Shown here: positions 16,416 through 25,100 of the stretch, piece after piece
Layout of the letters: each line of letters begins with the position of its first letter
Position numbering within the stretch: the first letter of the stretch is position 1
Source of the DNA: Wenjunlia vitaminophila DSM 41686
Lineage (GTDB): Bacteria > Actinomycetota > Actinomycetes > Streptomycetales > Streptomycetaceae
Length of the DNA stretch: 43,357 nt
Direction: 5' to 3'
NCBI RefSeq assembly: GCF_000380165.1
Contig: NZ_KB904684.1
Location: forward strand, 1 to 43,357
Position numbers and translations under genes: made by a program
Notes under the pieces: generated by a model
What the model was told of the DNA's origin: nothing
Seen by the model: the letters and a program-made list of their open reading frames with translations, nothing else
Database searches by the model: none

Positions 16416-18098
16416 TCAACGCGGTTTCCTCAGACTGAACTTGCCGACCTTCTTGCTGAACAGCGCCCCACCCGTGCTCATGGAGACCCACACGGTGTAC
16501 CTGCCGGCCGGAACGTCGGTGGTGTCCACGCCCTTGTCCCCCGGCGTGCTGAAGTACCCGCAGTCGTAGTTGCCGATGTCCCCGGCGGGAATGCACGGGC
16601 GCACCACGTTGGGGTTCTTCCTCGCCTCCAACGGGAACGAGTAGCACTGGGACCTGCCTTGCAGGGCGAGGTAGTACATGGAGTGGGTTTCCCCGCCGGC
16701 GCTCCTTCCCGGCAGGAAGAACACCCCTTCCGCGTGGAGCCTCTGGTCACGCTCCCATTTGTTCTCGACGGTGAAGACCACGCCGGGGGAGTCGTTGCCG
16801 ACGATGTCCCTCTTGATGACCTTGACCCCGCCCCTGGATCCCCTGACGAGGAGCTCCGAGTCACCACATGCCTGCCGCCTGTCCACGACCTTGGGGGAGA
16901 TCAGGCGGGTCCTGCGCTCGATGCCCTCGTTCTCGCTGGTGATGCAGACGGAGACGTCGTAGGTCCCCCGGGGGAGCGATTCGAAGGACAGGTCCTCCTG
17001 GGTGGCGAAGCCGCCCATCTCGTACTCGCAGAAGTACTCGTCGAAGTACTCCCGGTAGAGCCTCATCTCCTTGGTGGTCTCCAGCGGGTAGACCCAGGTC
17101 CTGCCGTCCCGCTCGAGGACGAGCCGCTTGGTCTCTTCGGCCACGCCCTCGGGGGAGACTCCGGGAATGAAGGCGTGACCGTTCATCTGCACCTTCCCTC
17201 CGACACCGAGGATCCTGGTGAGGACGGCCAGCGCGGTGTTGCTGTTCCGGAGCTTCTCCAGGTACTCCGCCGCCTCGTCGGGGTCCTCGGGGGCGGCGGG
17301 GCCGATCCGGACGTCGCCCCAGCGCGGTGCGGCGCCTTCGGTCAGGGAGTGGATGATGCTCCAGATCGACGGGAGACCCTGCCTGACCACCTCTTCGTGC
17401 CGCCGCACGGTGGGCGAGTCCACGAAGAGGAAGTTGAAATTCCGGTACTCCCGGAGAGCGGGGAGGTAGTACTTCACTTCCTGTTCGTACTGGTAGTCGC
17501 CGGGCGAGGAGATGACGTATATGTTCCGGTCGAAGTCCACCTCCTTCGCCAGGACGTCCTTCATGACGGCGTCCATGACGGCCACGTTCTCGTCCGGCTG
17601 CCCCTCTCCGAGGACCGCGTCCCCGAGCTGACCGTGCCCCTTGGAGTAGCTTCCCAACCAGTACTGCGGCGTCGAGGCGATGATGTTCTTGTAGTCGTAC
17701 TTCACGCCGTAGTAGAGAGCCGCGCTCGCGCCTTTCGAGGCGCCCAGCAGGGTGACTTCGTTCCGGGTGACCCGAAGCCGGTCCATGTAGCTTCTTATGA
17801 GGGACTGGATCGAGTCCGAGACACTGAAGTCCATGTTCCTGGCCACATAGTACGAGGCCGCCCCGTCGAAGTGGTCACGAATCCGCAGGATGTTGCACTG
17901 GACCATTTCCAGCATGTTCCCGAACCCGTACTTGCTGCCCACCGACGAGAACACCACGAGCAGATGCCGGTGGTCCCCTCGGGCCGGGCGGAACTGGAAT
18001 TCCACCGGCCACTTTCCGTGCATTTCCACGCTTTCCGTGAAGGAACGATTCTTCAGCGTGGCGTAGTTAGGTGACAGCGGGGGGAGGGAGTCGCTCAT
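16416..18098 (-). CDS. XcbB/CpsF/Asp2-like alpha/beta-hydrolase
   Basis: A 560-residue protein without signal peptide or membrane segment. The first 300 residues look like the XcbB/CpsF/Asp2 group: HLLVVFSSVGSKYGFGN, YYVARNMDFSVSDSIQSLI and the nucleophile elbow LLGASKGASAALYYGVKY (Ser about 121), then a segment ending IIASTPQYWLGSY. Members are linked to capsule synthesis or to acetylation and export of glycoproteins. The C-terminal 250 residues, with many cysteines and Tyr/Gly-rich strands, are unlike anything I recognise and may be beta-sandwich domains. Rare codons (ATA at residues about 101 and 193, AGA at 102) suggest transfer. The ATG at 18098 has GAAGG upstream; a GTG at 18149 is possible. 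Confidence 0.75.
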   Translation of the reverse strand: MSDSLPPLSPNYATLKNRSFTESVEMHGKWPVEFQFRPARGDHRHLLVVFSSVGSKYGFGNMLEMVQCNILRIRDHFDGAASYYVARNMDFSVSDSIQSLIRSYMDRLRVTRNEVTLLGASKGASAALYYGVKYDYKNIIASTPQYWLGSYSKGHGQLGDAVLGEGQPDENVAVMDAVMKDVLAKEVDFDRNIYVISSPGDYQYEQEVKYYLPALREYRNFNFLFVDSPTVRRHEEVVRQGLPSIWSIIHSLTEGAAPRWGDVRIGPAAPEDPDEAAEYLEKLRNSNTALAVLTRILGVGGKVQMNGHAFIPGVSPEGVAEETKRLVLERDGRTWVYPLETTKEMRLYREYFDEYFCEYEMGGFATQEDLSFESLPRGTYDVSVCITSENEGIERRTRLISPKVVDRRQACGDSELLVRGSRGGVKVIKRDIVGNDSPGVVFTVENKWERDQRLHAEGVFFLPGRSAGGETHSMYYLALQGRSQCYSFPLEARKNPNVVRPCIPAGDIGNYDCGYFSTPGDKGVDTTDVPAGRYTVWVSMSTGGALFSKKVGKFSLRKPR

Positions 18099-18605
18099 GC
18101 TCAACCTTCGGGCTCGCTCGGAATTCTCGTTCGGGACCATCGTTCTCACTCTGCCGACGCAGGTGCGATAAGCAATTCATGAGAACCCCCAAGTTTTCCG
18201 ACGACGAACCTTTCCCCTGTACGCCCGTGGCCGATCGGGCGGCGCGGACGGCTGGCCCGGTCGGTGGCGTGAACATGCCCCGAGGAGTATACGGAGCGGC
18301 TTCTGGCACCTGCAGGCTCGCTCGCCCGATCAGCCTGGCCCCCAGCGGGTTCGCCGCATCGTGGCCGGTCTCCGCCGCGCGATGCGGGCCGTCCCGGCCC
18401 CGTAGCCCGGCGTCAGAGCCGTGAGCCCCAGCGAGAGCGACACCGAGGTCGGCGAGCCTGCGGTCAGCCGCCTTCCACACGTCGGTGACACTCTTCGAGC
18501 CTGGCAACCTCGTCACGATCTTCTGTATGTGGTCAGCCACGGTTGGGAGCGTACGTGTCCCACAGCCCGAAGCCGATGGCGTTTTCCCAGGTCGCTGCGG
18601 CTCGA
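18099..18605. other. Intergenic region with a possible decayed reading frame
   Basis: About 500 bases between two minus-strand genes. It must hold the promoter of the hydrolase. A minus-strand frame across about 18250-18560 gives plausible protein (VADHIQKIVTRLPGSKSVTDVWKA..., DRRLADLGVALAGAHG) with no good start codon and no family I know, so it may be a gene remnant or chance. No terminator is clear after the HNH gene. Confidence 0.35.
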
Positions 18606-19403
18606 TCAGCCTTCGCACTGCTTCAGCATCATCGCCTTGTCCGCCGTCGTCACCGGAAGCTCGTACTTGTCGGCGACCTGTGCGAACCGCACCGCGTACG
18701 AGCAGCGGATCTTCTTGTTCGGCGGCAGCCAGGACGCGGGCCCCGAGTCCCGCTTCGCCGAATTGGCGCGCCCTTCGACAGGAAGCAGATTGAGCACGTC
18801 GTTCGCCAGTTGCTTGCGCTTGCTCTCCGTCCATCGGGCGGCGCCCATCTGCCAGCTATAGGAGAGCGGGACCACGTGGTCGATCTGCACCTCGGCCGCC
18901 TTCGCCTTCTTCCAGGCGATGTCCTTGCCGGTGTACGGGTCGTACAGGTCCATCGAAACGACCACGCAGTCGGAACCAGCTCGGAACCGGACGTTCCGGC
19001 CATGGAGCTTCAGCAGGTCGTTCCGCGTGTCACAACCATTGCGTGCCAGCGGCACCCCGTCGGCCGTGTCCATCCAGGCGTAGCCGAACGCGTCCCGGTC
19101 GTAGCCCGTCTTCGGGCCCCGTCCCCTCGTGGACAGGTCCGCTATGAGCGCGCGGGCCTCGGCCCTGTCCGCGTCCGTGCTCACGGGCCCGAGCCCGGGC
19201 TTCGTGCCGTCCGGGTTCTGGAGCGGGCTGCCCCCCCGGCCGTCCGGCGCGGCGGGCCCGCGTCCGTCCGGGGGGCCGGCCGAGGTGCCGCCCCGGTGCC
19301 CGTCGGGGGCGCCGTCCTGGAGGGGACCGCATCCGGCGAGGAGCATCCCGGCGGCTGCCAGCACCGCCGTCACCGAGCGGGGGAAGGGCATGTATGTGGC
19401 CAT
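18606..19403 (-). CDS. Lipoprotein HNH-family nuclease (DUF1524-like)
   Basis: 265 residues. The N terminus has a short basic segment, a hydrophobic stretch and the lipobox LLAGC (Cys about 25), so the protein is probably anchored outside the cell. A Gly/Pro/Asp-rich linker (about 30-70) precedes the nuclease domain: cysteines at about 124 and 146, then VQIDHVVPLSYSW (Asp175-His176), NDVLNLLPVEGRANSAKRD (Asn201, Asn205, Asn214, Lys217) as in HNH/DUF1524 enzymes. Such secreted nucleases may take part in nutrient recovery or defence; the role is unknown. The first ATG is preferred; an ATG four codons later is possible. Confidence 0.9.
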   Translation of the reverse strand: MATYMPFPRSVTAVLAAAGMLLAGCGPLQDGAPDGHRGGTSAGPPDGRGPAAPDGRGGSPLQNPDGTKPGLGPVSTDADRAEARALIADLSTRGRGPKTGYDRDAFGYAWMDTADGVPLARNGCDTRNDLLKLHGRNVRFRAGSDCVVVSMDLYDPYTGKDIAWKKAKAAEVQIDHVVPLSYSWQMGAARWTESKRKQLANDVLNLLPVEGRANSAKRDSGPASWLPPNKKIRCSYAVRFAQVADKYELPVTTADKAMMLKQCEG

Positions 19404-19490
19404 GACCCGTCAGAATGGCGCATCCTTGCGGCGCACCGCACTTTCTGGTGAAACGGGACCGTCTCTGACCGGGCCGTGGCGGGCCGCGGT

Positions 19491-20183
19491 TCAGTCCCCG
19501 GTGGCGGCCCCGGAGTGCGGGACCACCAGGCGGGACTCGTAGGCAACCACCACCGCCTGCGCCCTGCTGGTGAGCCCCAACTTGGCCATCATGCGGTTGA
19601 CGTGGGTCTTCACGGTCGCCTCGCTGATCACCAGCTCGGTGGCGATCTCCGCGTTGGACATCCCGGTGGCGATCAGCCGGAGCACCTCCAGCTCCCGGGC
19701 GGTCAGCGCCCCGAGTTCGGTGACGGACCGGGAGACCGGGACGGCCCGCTGGGTGTAGGCCGCCACCAGGCGGCGGGTGACGCTGGGCGCGAAGAGGGTG
19801 TCGCCCGCGGCGATGGCACCGATCGCGGCGAGCAGCCGCTCGGGCCCGGTGTCCTTCAGCAGGAAGCCACTGGCCCCGGCGCGCAGGGCGGCGTACACGT
19901 ACTCGTCGAGGTCGAACGTGGTCAGGACCAGGACGCGGGGCGGGGGGACGCCGTCGTGCCCGGCGGCTTCGGCGAGGATGCGTTCGGTCGCGGTCACCCC
20001 GCTCATCCCGGGCATCCGGATGTCCATCAGGATCACGTCCGGTCGGGTCTCGGCGGCGACGGCCACCGCCTCCGCTCCGTCCGCGGCCTCGCCGACCACC
20101 TCGATTCCGGGGGCGGCGCGCAGCAGCGCCGCAAGGCCGGCCCGGACCAGGATCTGGTCGTCCACCACGAGGACCCTGGTCAC
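19491..20183 (-). CDS. NarL/LuxR-family response regulator
   Basis: 230 residues. The receiver domain (1-120) has Asp8, Asp9, the phosphoacceptor Asp54 in DVILMDIRMPGMSG, Thr88-89 and Lys110 in GFLLKDTG. The C-terminal LuxR-type helix-turn-helix (about 155-220) reads LTARELEVLRLIATGMSNAEIATELVISEATVKTHVNRMMAKLG. It starts at GTG with AAGGGG upstream, 22 bases after the kinase stop, and forms an operon with it. It probably binds the GGGGTTTTACCCC repeat before its own operon and the similar one before the ABC operon at 28319. Confidence 0.95.
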   Translation of the reverse strand: MTRVLVVDDQILVRAGLAALLRAAPGIEVVGEAADGAEAVAVAAETRPDVILMDIRMPGMSGVTATERILAEAAGHDGVPPPRVLVLTTFDLDEYVYAALRAGASGFLLKDTGPERLLAAIGAIAAGDTLFAPSVTRRLVAAYTQRAVPVSRSVTELGALTARELEVLRLIATGMSNAEIATELVISEATVKTHVNRMMAKLGLTSRAQAVVVAYESRLVVPHSGAATGD

Positions 20184-20205
20184 ATCCGCACGCCCCTTAG
20201 CCCGG

Positions 20206-21408
20206 TCAGTCGGCGCGCGCCGACGTCGGCAGGGTGAGCCGGACCTCGAACCCTCCCTCGGGCCGCGGACCGACGGTCACCGTTCCCCCGTAAAGCCTGG
20301 CGCGCTCCCTCATGCCTATCAAGCCATGGCCAGAGGACGACAGGCCATCGGCGGCACGCGGGGGCATCGCCGGTGCACCGTCGTCGGTGACAACCACCAC
20401 CAACTGGTGCGGATGGTACTGAACTCGGACGACCGCCCGCGCGGGAGCGGCGTGCTTGAGCACGTTGGTCAACGCTTCCTGGATGACCCGGTAGGCGCAC
20501 AGCTCGACCCCCGGGGCGAGAGCACGCGGCTCACCGCTGGTCCGCACCTCCACCTGGACCCCGGCTGCGCCGACCCGCTCCGCGAGTTCGCCGATCCGGG
20601 CCATCCCCGGCACCGCGTCGTAGGGGACGCCCCCCTCCCCGCGCTGGTCCACCCGCAGCACCGACAGCAGGCGGCGCATCTCCTCCAGCGCCTCCTGGCT
20701 GGTGGTGGCGATCGTGCCCAGGGCCTGTCTCGCGGTCCCCGGGTCCGAGCCGAACACGTACCCGGCGAGACCCGCCTGCACCGATATGACCGACATGTGG
20801 TGAGCCACCACGTCGTGGAGTTCACGGGCGATCCTGACCCGTTCCTCGGCGACCGCGCGCCGTGCCCGTTCCTCCTGTTCGCGCCGCAACTGCTCGGTCA
20901 GCGTGGCCAGTCGTTCGTTGCGCCGCGCCAACTCCCGGTGGGTCAGTCCGAGCGCGCACAGCACAGCGGTCACCACCACCTTGCCGACGAGCGCCGGAAC
21001 AGCGTTGATCTCGTCCACCACCGCGGAGTACCCCCACCCCGCGCAGGTGAGGACGGTGCACACCGCGATGGTGCGGGGCGGCCGGGCGGCGGCCACCGTG
21101 TAGAGGCAGAGCAACGGGCCGAAGCTCGCCGCGACCGGCCAGTAGCCGCTGGCCATCTCCACCGTCCACACCGCGCAGGCCAGTGCCCAGGTCACCACCG
21201 GCGCGCGCCTCCGGGCGACCAGCGGCGCACTGCTGAGCACGATCAGGATCTGGCCCGTGGTGTCGGTCGGCGCCCAAAGACCGTTCTCCGGGGTCCGCTC
21301 ATGCGTCAGCAACAGACTGACGACGGACGCCGCCGCCGCCAACGCCACGTCCCCCACCAGCGGGTTCGTGGTCGTCAGCCGTCTGATCAGCGATGCTCCG
21401 GTCCGCAT
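20206..21408 (-). CDS. Sensor histidine kinase (NarL-type partner)
   Basis: 400 residues with several membrane segments in the first 155 residues (for example DVALAAAASVVSLLL, ILIVLSSAPLVA, LCLYTVAAA, VVVTAVLCALGL), a coiled coil (RNERLATLTEQLRREQEERARR), the HisKA_3 box ERVRIARELHDVVAHHMSVI with His198, and a HATPase domain (NVLKHAAPARAVV, GHGLIGMRERARLYGG). No large external sensor domain is present, so it is likely an intramembrane-sensing kinase. The ATG at 21408 has no ribosome site, but TACGCT lies 6 bases before it, the spacing for a -10 box of a leaderless mRNA. Confidence 0.92.
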   Translation of the reverse strand: MRTGASLIRRLTTTNPLVGDVALAAAASVVSLLLTHERTPENGLWAPTDTTGQILIVLSSAPLVARRRAPVVTWALACAVWTVEMASGYWPVAASFGPLLCLYTVAAARPPRTIAVCTVLTCAGWGYSAVVDEINAVPALVGKVVVTAVLCALGLTHRELARRNERLATLTEQLRREQEERARRAVAEERVRIARELHDVVAHHMSVISVQAGLAGYVFGSDPGTARQALGTIATTSQEALEEMRRLLSVLRVDQRGEGGVPYDAVPGMARIGELAERVGAAGVQVEVRTSGEPRALAPGVELCAYRVIQEALTNVLKHAAPARAVVRVQYHPHQLVVVVTDDGAPAMPPRAADGLSSSGHGLIGMRERARLYGGTVTVGPRPEGGFEVRLTLPTSARAD

Positions 21409-22109
21409 CGCCGCAGCGTAGCCCGCGGCCCCGGGCCAAACCGTCAACAGCAGGTGGGGCAGTTGTCCTACCACGTTGGTTGTAGACGCCCGTCCCCGTA
21501 GGTCCTCGGTTGGGGGTAAAACCCCACACCACCACCTGACGCCCGGTGCCCGGGAACCTCCTACTGTCAGTGGTGTTCCGATCGCCGGAGCCTCACGGGG
21601 GTGGGCTCCGGCGCCACCGTCGCCCTCGGCTCGCGGCTCCCCGCAGCTCCAACCCGCTGCGGGCCGAGGGGCGAATGCCCTGTGGGGGGGGAGCCGGCGC
21701 CGGCGGACGTGTGAGCCCTGTCCACGTCCGCCGGCCAGTCGGTGCCGTTGACGCCACCGACCTTTCCCGCGTGTTCCGGTCCAACGGCCCTCAGCCCCCG
21801 CATGCCGTCGAAGACCCCCGTTGGCCGCCCGGCGTTCGCGTCGAACGCTCCGGGCCGCACTTCCCCGATCGCCCCCGTCCTGGGTGAACAGCCAACAAGC
21901 CGCCAGCGTCCCCCTGTGCCGTTGGCGGCCCCCCAATCGGATGGGGTCCAGCTCGAGACGATGACCGGTTCGCTCGAGCAACCGGAACAGTTCGACTGTG
22001 GAGCGGCTGGAGATTGTCCGGAAGCACTGGTCCACCAGGACAAACAATCGAACAATCGATGCGGAGCGCAGGGAGTGCTCCCTTTGTGGGCCGGAAATGG
22101 CGTGACGCT
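21409..22109. other. Divergent intergenic region between the kinase and the nSTAND gene
   Basis: About 700 bases separating the divergent kinase and nSTAND-WD40 operons. It holds the GGGGTAAAACCCC inverted repeat (21512-21525) and, near the right end, TTGTCC and GGACAA half sites (22014-22019 and 22038-22043). The frames inside have unusual amino-acid use and no known family, so I do not call a gene. Confidence 0.5.
21512..21525 (-). promoter_or_regulatory. Inverted repeat upstream of the two-component operon
   Basis: GGGGTTTTACCCC on the minus strand, flanked by GTG- and -CAACC, lies about 105-115 bases before the kinase start codon. A near copy (GTGGGGTTTACCCCC) lies about 115-125 bases before the ABC operon at 28319 in the same orientation relative to the gene. 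It is a candidate binding site of the response regulator. Confidence 0.5.
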
Positions 22110-25100
22110 GTGGTGAGAAGGGGCGCGGGGCGGCCAGAGCGACCGGTGGACCCGGATGCGGGACCGGTACAGCGACTGGCCTGGGAGCTACGGGGGTTGC
22201 GGGAGGAGGCGGGGTCCCCCAGCTACCGGTTACTCGCCCGCAAGGCCCACTACGCCGCCAGCACCCTGGCGGACGCCGCCAAGGGCGACCGACTGCCCAC
22301 GCTCGAGGTCACCCTCGCCTACGTGCGGGCCTGCGGCGGCCCGGAAGCCGAGTGGAAGACCAGGTGGCAGGCGACGGCCGCACTGGTGGCCCCGTCGGCC
22401 GGCGGGCCCGGGGTGGCCGACCCGCGCGAGCCGGCGGGGCCGCACGGCAGTTCGGGCTCACCCGACCCGGGACCGCCCTGCCCCTACCCGGGCCTCGCGG
22501 CGTTCCAGGAACAGGACGCCGAGTTGTTCTTCGGCCGGCAGAACCTGATCGGGCAGGTCGCAGACCACCTGGAACGCGACGGCAACGCCCGGCTCGTCGC
22601 CGTGTTCGGCGCCTCCGGGAGCGGGAAGTCCTCCCTGCTGCGGGCCGGGGTGCTGCCCTCCCTCCCCGGGCACTGGCGCTCCCTGGTGTTCACCCCCGGC
22701 GCCACACCGCTCACCGCGCTGGCCGCCGCGGTGGCCAGCGCCACCGGTCCCGAGGGTGCCGCCACCGACACCGACACCGGTGGCGGGGCCGGGGACCTGC
22801 GGCGCGAACTGGCCGGGGACCCGTCGGCGGCCGACGTCGCGTTGACCACCTGGCTCCTCACCCAGCCGGACGCCACGCGGCTGGCGCTGGTCGTGGACCA
22901 GTTCGAGGAGATCTTCACGGTCTGTGCCGACGAGGCCGAACGCCACGCGTTCCTGGACGCGATCGCGCTGCTGGCCAACTCCGGGGAGAACCGCGTGCGG
23001 GTGCTGATCACGGTCCGCGCGGACTTCTACCCGCACTGCTCCGCCCACCCCGGTCTGGTGGGCGCGCTCAGGGACGGCGTGCAACTGCCGATCGGCCCCC
23101 CCGCCCCCGACGAGCTACGCGAGTTGATCGTGGAACCCGCCAGGCGCCGCGGGGTGGCGGTGGACGCCGACCTGCTGGCGACCCTGATCGCCGACGCCTC
23201 CGACCAACCCGGCAGCCTGCCCCTGGTGGCGCACCTGCTGCGGCAGCTCTGGCACCGCCGGCAGGGCGCCGCCCTGCACCTGACGGACTACCACGCCAGC
23301 GGCGGCGTCCAGGGTGCCGTGGCCCAGACCGCCGAGGAGGTCTACACCCGCTGCACCCCGCGGCAGCAGCAGGCGCTGCGCAACGTCTTCGTCCGGCTGA
23401 CCGCCCTGGGCGACGGCACCGACGACACCCGACGCAGGATCAGCCGGGCCGAGATCGCCGGCCTGCCCCTCGCCGACGAGATCGAGTCCCTGCTCGAGGA
23501 GCTGGCCAGCGCCCGGCTCATCGTCCTGGACCGGAACACCGTGGAGGTCACCCACGAGGCCGTCATCTCCGCCTGGCCGCGGCTCCGCCGCTGGCTCACC
23601 GAGGACCGGGAGGGGCTGCGGCTGCACCGTCAGCTCACCCAGTCAGCGGAGTCCTGGGAACTGCTCGGCCACGACCCGGGGGCGCTGTACCGGGGGACCC
23701 GGCTCGAGCTGACCCGGGACTGGCTGGCCCGTGCGGACGAGCGGACGCTGACCGCGCGGGAGCTGGAGTTCCTCAACGCCAGCCTGGCCGCGCAGGACCG
23801 GGAGCAGCTCACCGAGCGGCGCCGCACCCGCCGGCTGCGCCAACTGGCGGCGCTGCTGACGGCGTTGCTGTTGCTGGTCTCCGTGGTGTCGCTGTACGCC
23901 GTCCGCGCCAGGAACACCGCGACCAAGCAGCGGAACTCCGCGCTCTCCCAGACGGTCGCCGGGCAGGCGGCGGGGCTGCGCGCCACCGATCCCTCCCTGG
24001 CCGGCCAACTCAGCCTCGCGGCCTACCGGCTCTCCCCCACCGACGAGGCCAGGGGCAGCCTGCTGAGCACGTTCGCGGCCACCTACGCCGCGGTCCTCAC
24101 CGGCCACACCAAGGCGGTCAACGCCGTGGACTTCAGCCCCGACGGCAGGGTCCTGGCCACCGTCAGCGACGACCGCACGCTGCGCCTGTGGGACGTCGCG
24201 GACCCCCACCAGCCGCTCGGGCTGGCCACCAGGAGCGACCCCGGCGGTCCGGTCACCGTGGTGCAGTTCAGCCCGGACGGCACGCTGCTCGCTACCGCGG
24301 GCGCCGGCGACCGGGTGCGGCTGTGGGACGTCTCGGACCCCCACGACCCGCGGGAGCTGGCCGCCATCGCGCACCCCCAGGAGGTCGACGCCGTCGCCTT
24401 CGACAGCCGGAGCCGGCTCCTGGCCACCGGTGCCCGGGACGGCGGGCTGCGGCTGTGGGACATCTCCGACCCCCGGGACCCCACCGCGCTGACGTCCCCG
24501 CTGGAGCACGCCGGGCCGGTCCTCGGAGTGGCCTTCTCGCCCCGGGACGACCTGCTGGCCAGCGGCGACGCGAAAGGCGTCGTCCGGCTGTGGACCATCC
24601 GGAGGGAGGTCAGGGGCCACGCCCGGGCAGTGGAGGGCACGCGGGTGCGCCTGGCGAAGCGGCTCGACGCGCACCGCGGGGCCGTCACCTGGGTGGGCTT
24701 CGCGCCGCGACGAAGATCCGTCCTGGCCACGGCGAGCGAGGACCGCACCGCCATGCTGTGGGACACCGCCCACCCGGCCCGGCCGGTGCGCCTGTCCACC
24801 ATGCGCGGGCACACCGACGGCCTGAGCGCGGCCACGTTCAGCTCGCACGGCGACGTGCTGGTCACCGCGAGCCGTGACCAGACCTCCCGGGCCTGGGACC
24901 TCGCCAACCCGCGCCTGCCCCGGCTGGCCGTCACCCACAGCGGCCACACCGACGCGCTGACCGGTCTGGCCCTGAGCCCGGACGAGAAGGTCCTCGCCAC
25001 CACCAGCCGCGACCACGACATCCGGCTGTGGGACATCCCCAACCCCACGGTCAGCGGCCACTCCGACGCGGTGTGCGCGGTGGCGTTCAGCCCGGACCAG

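Noticed and set aside
21567-22055. Possible transposase tail on the minus strand
   Set aside because: The frame has no conserved catalytic motif and its composition looks random.
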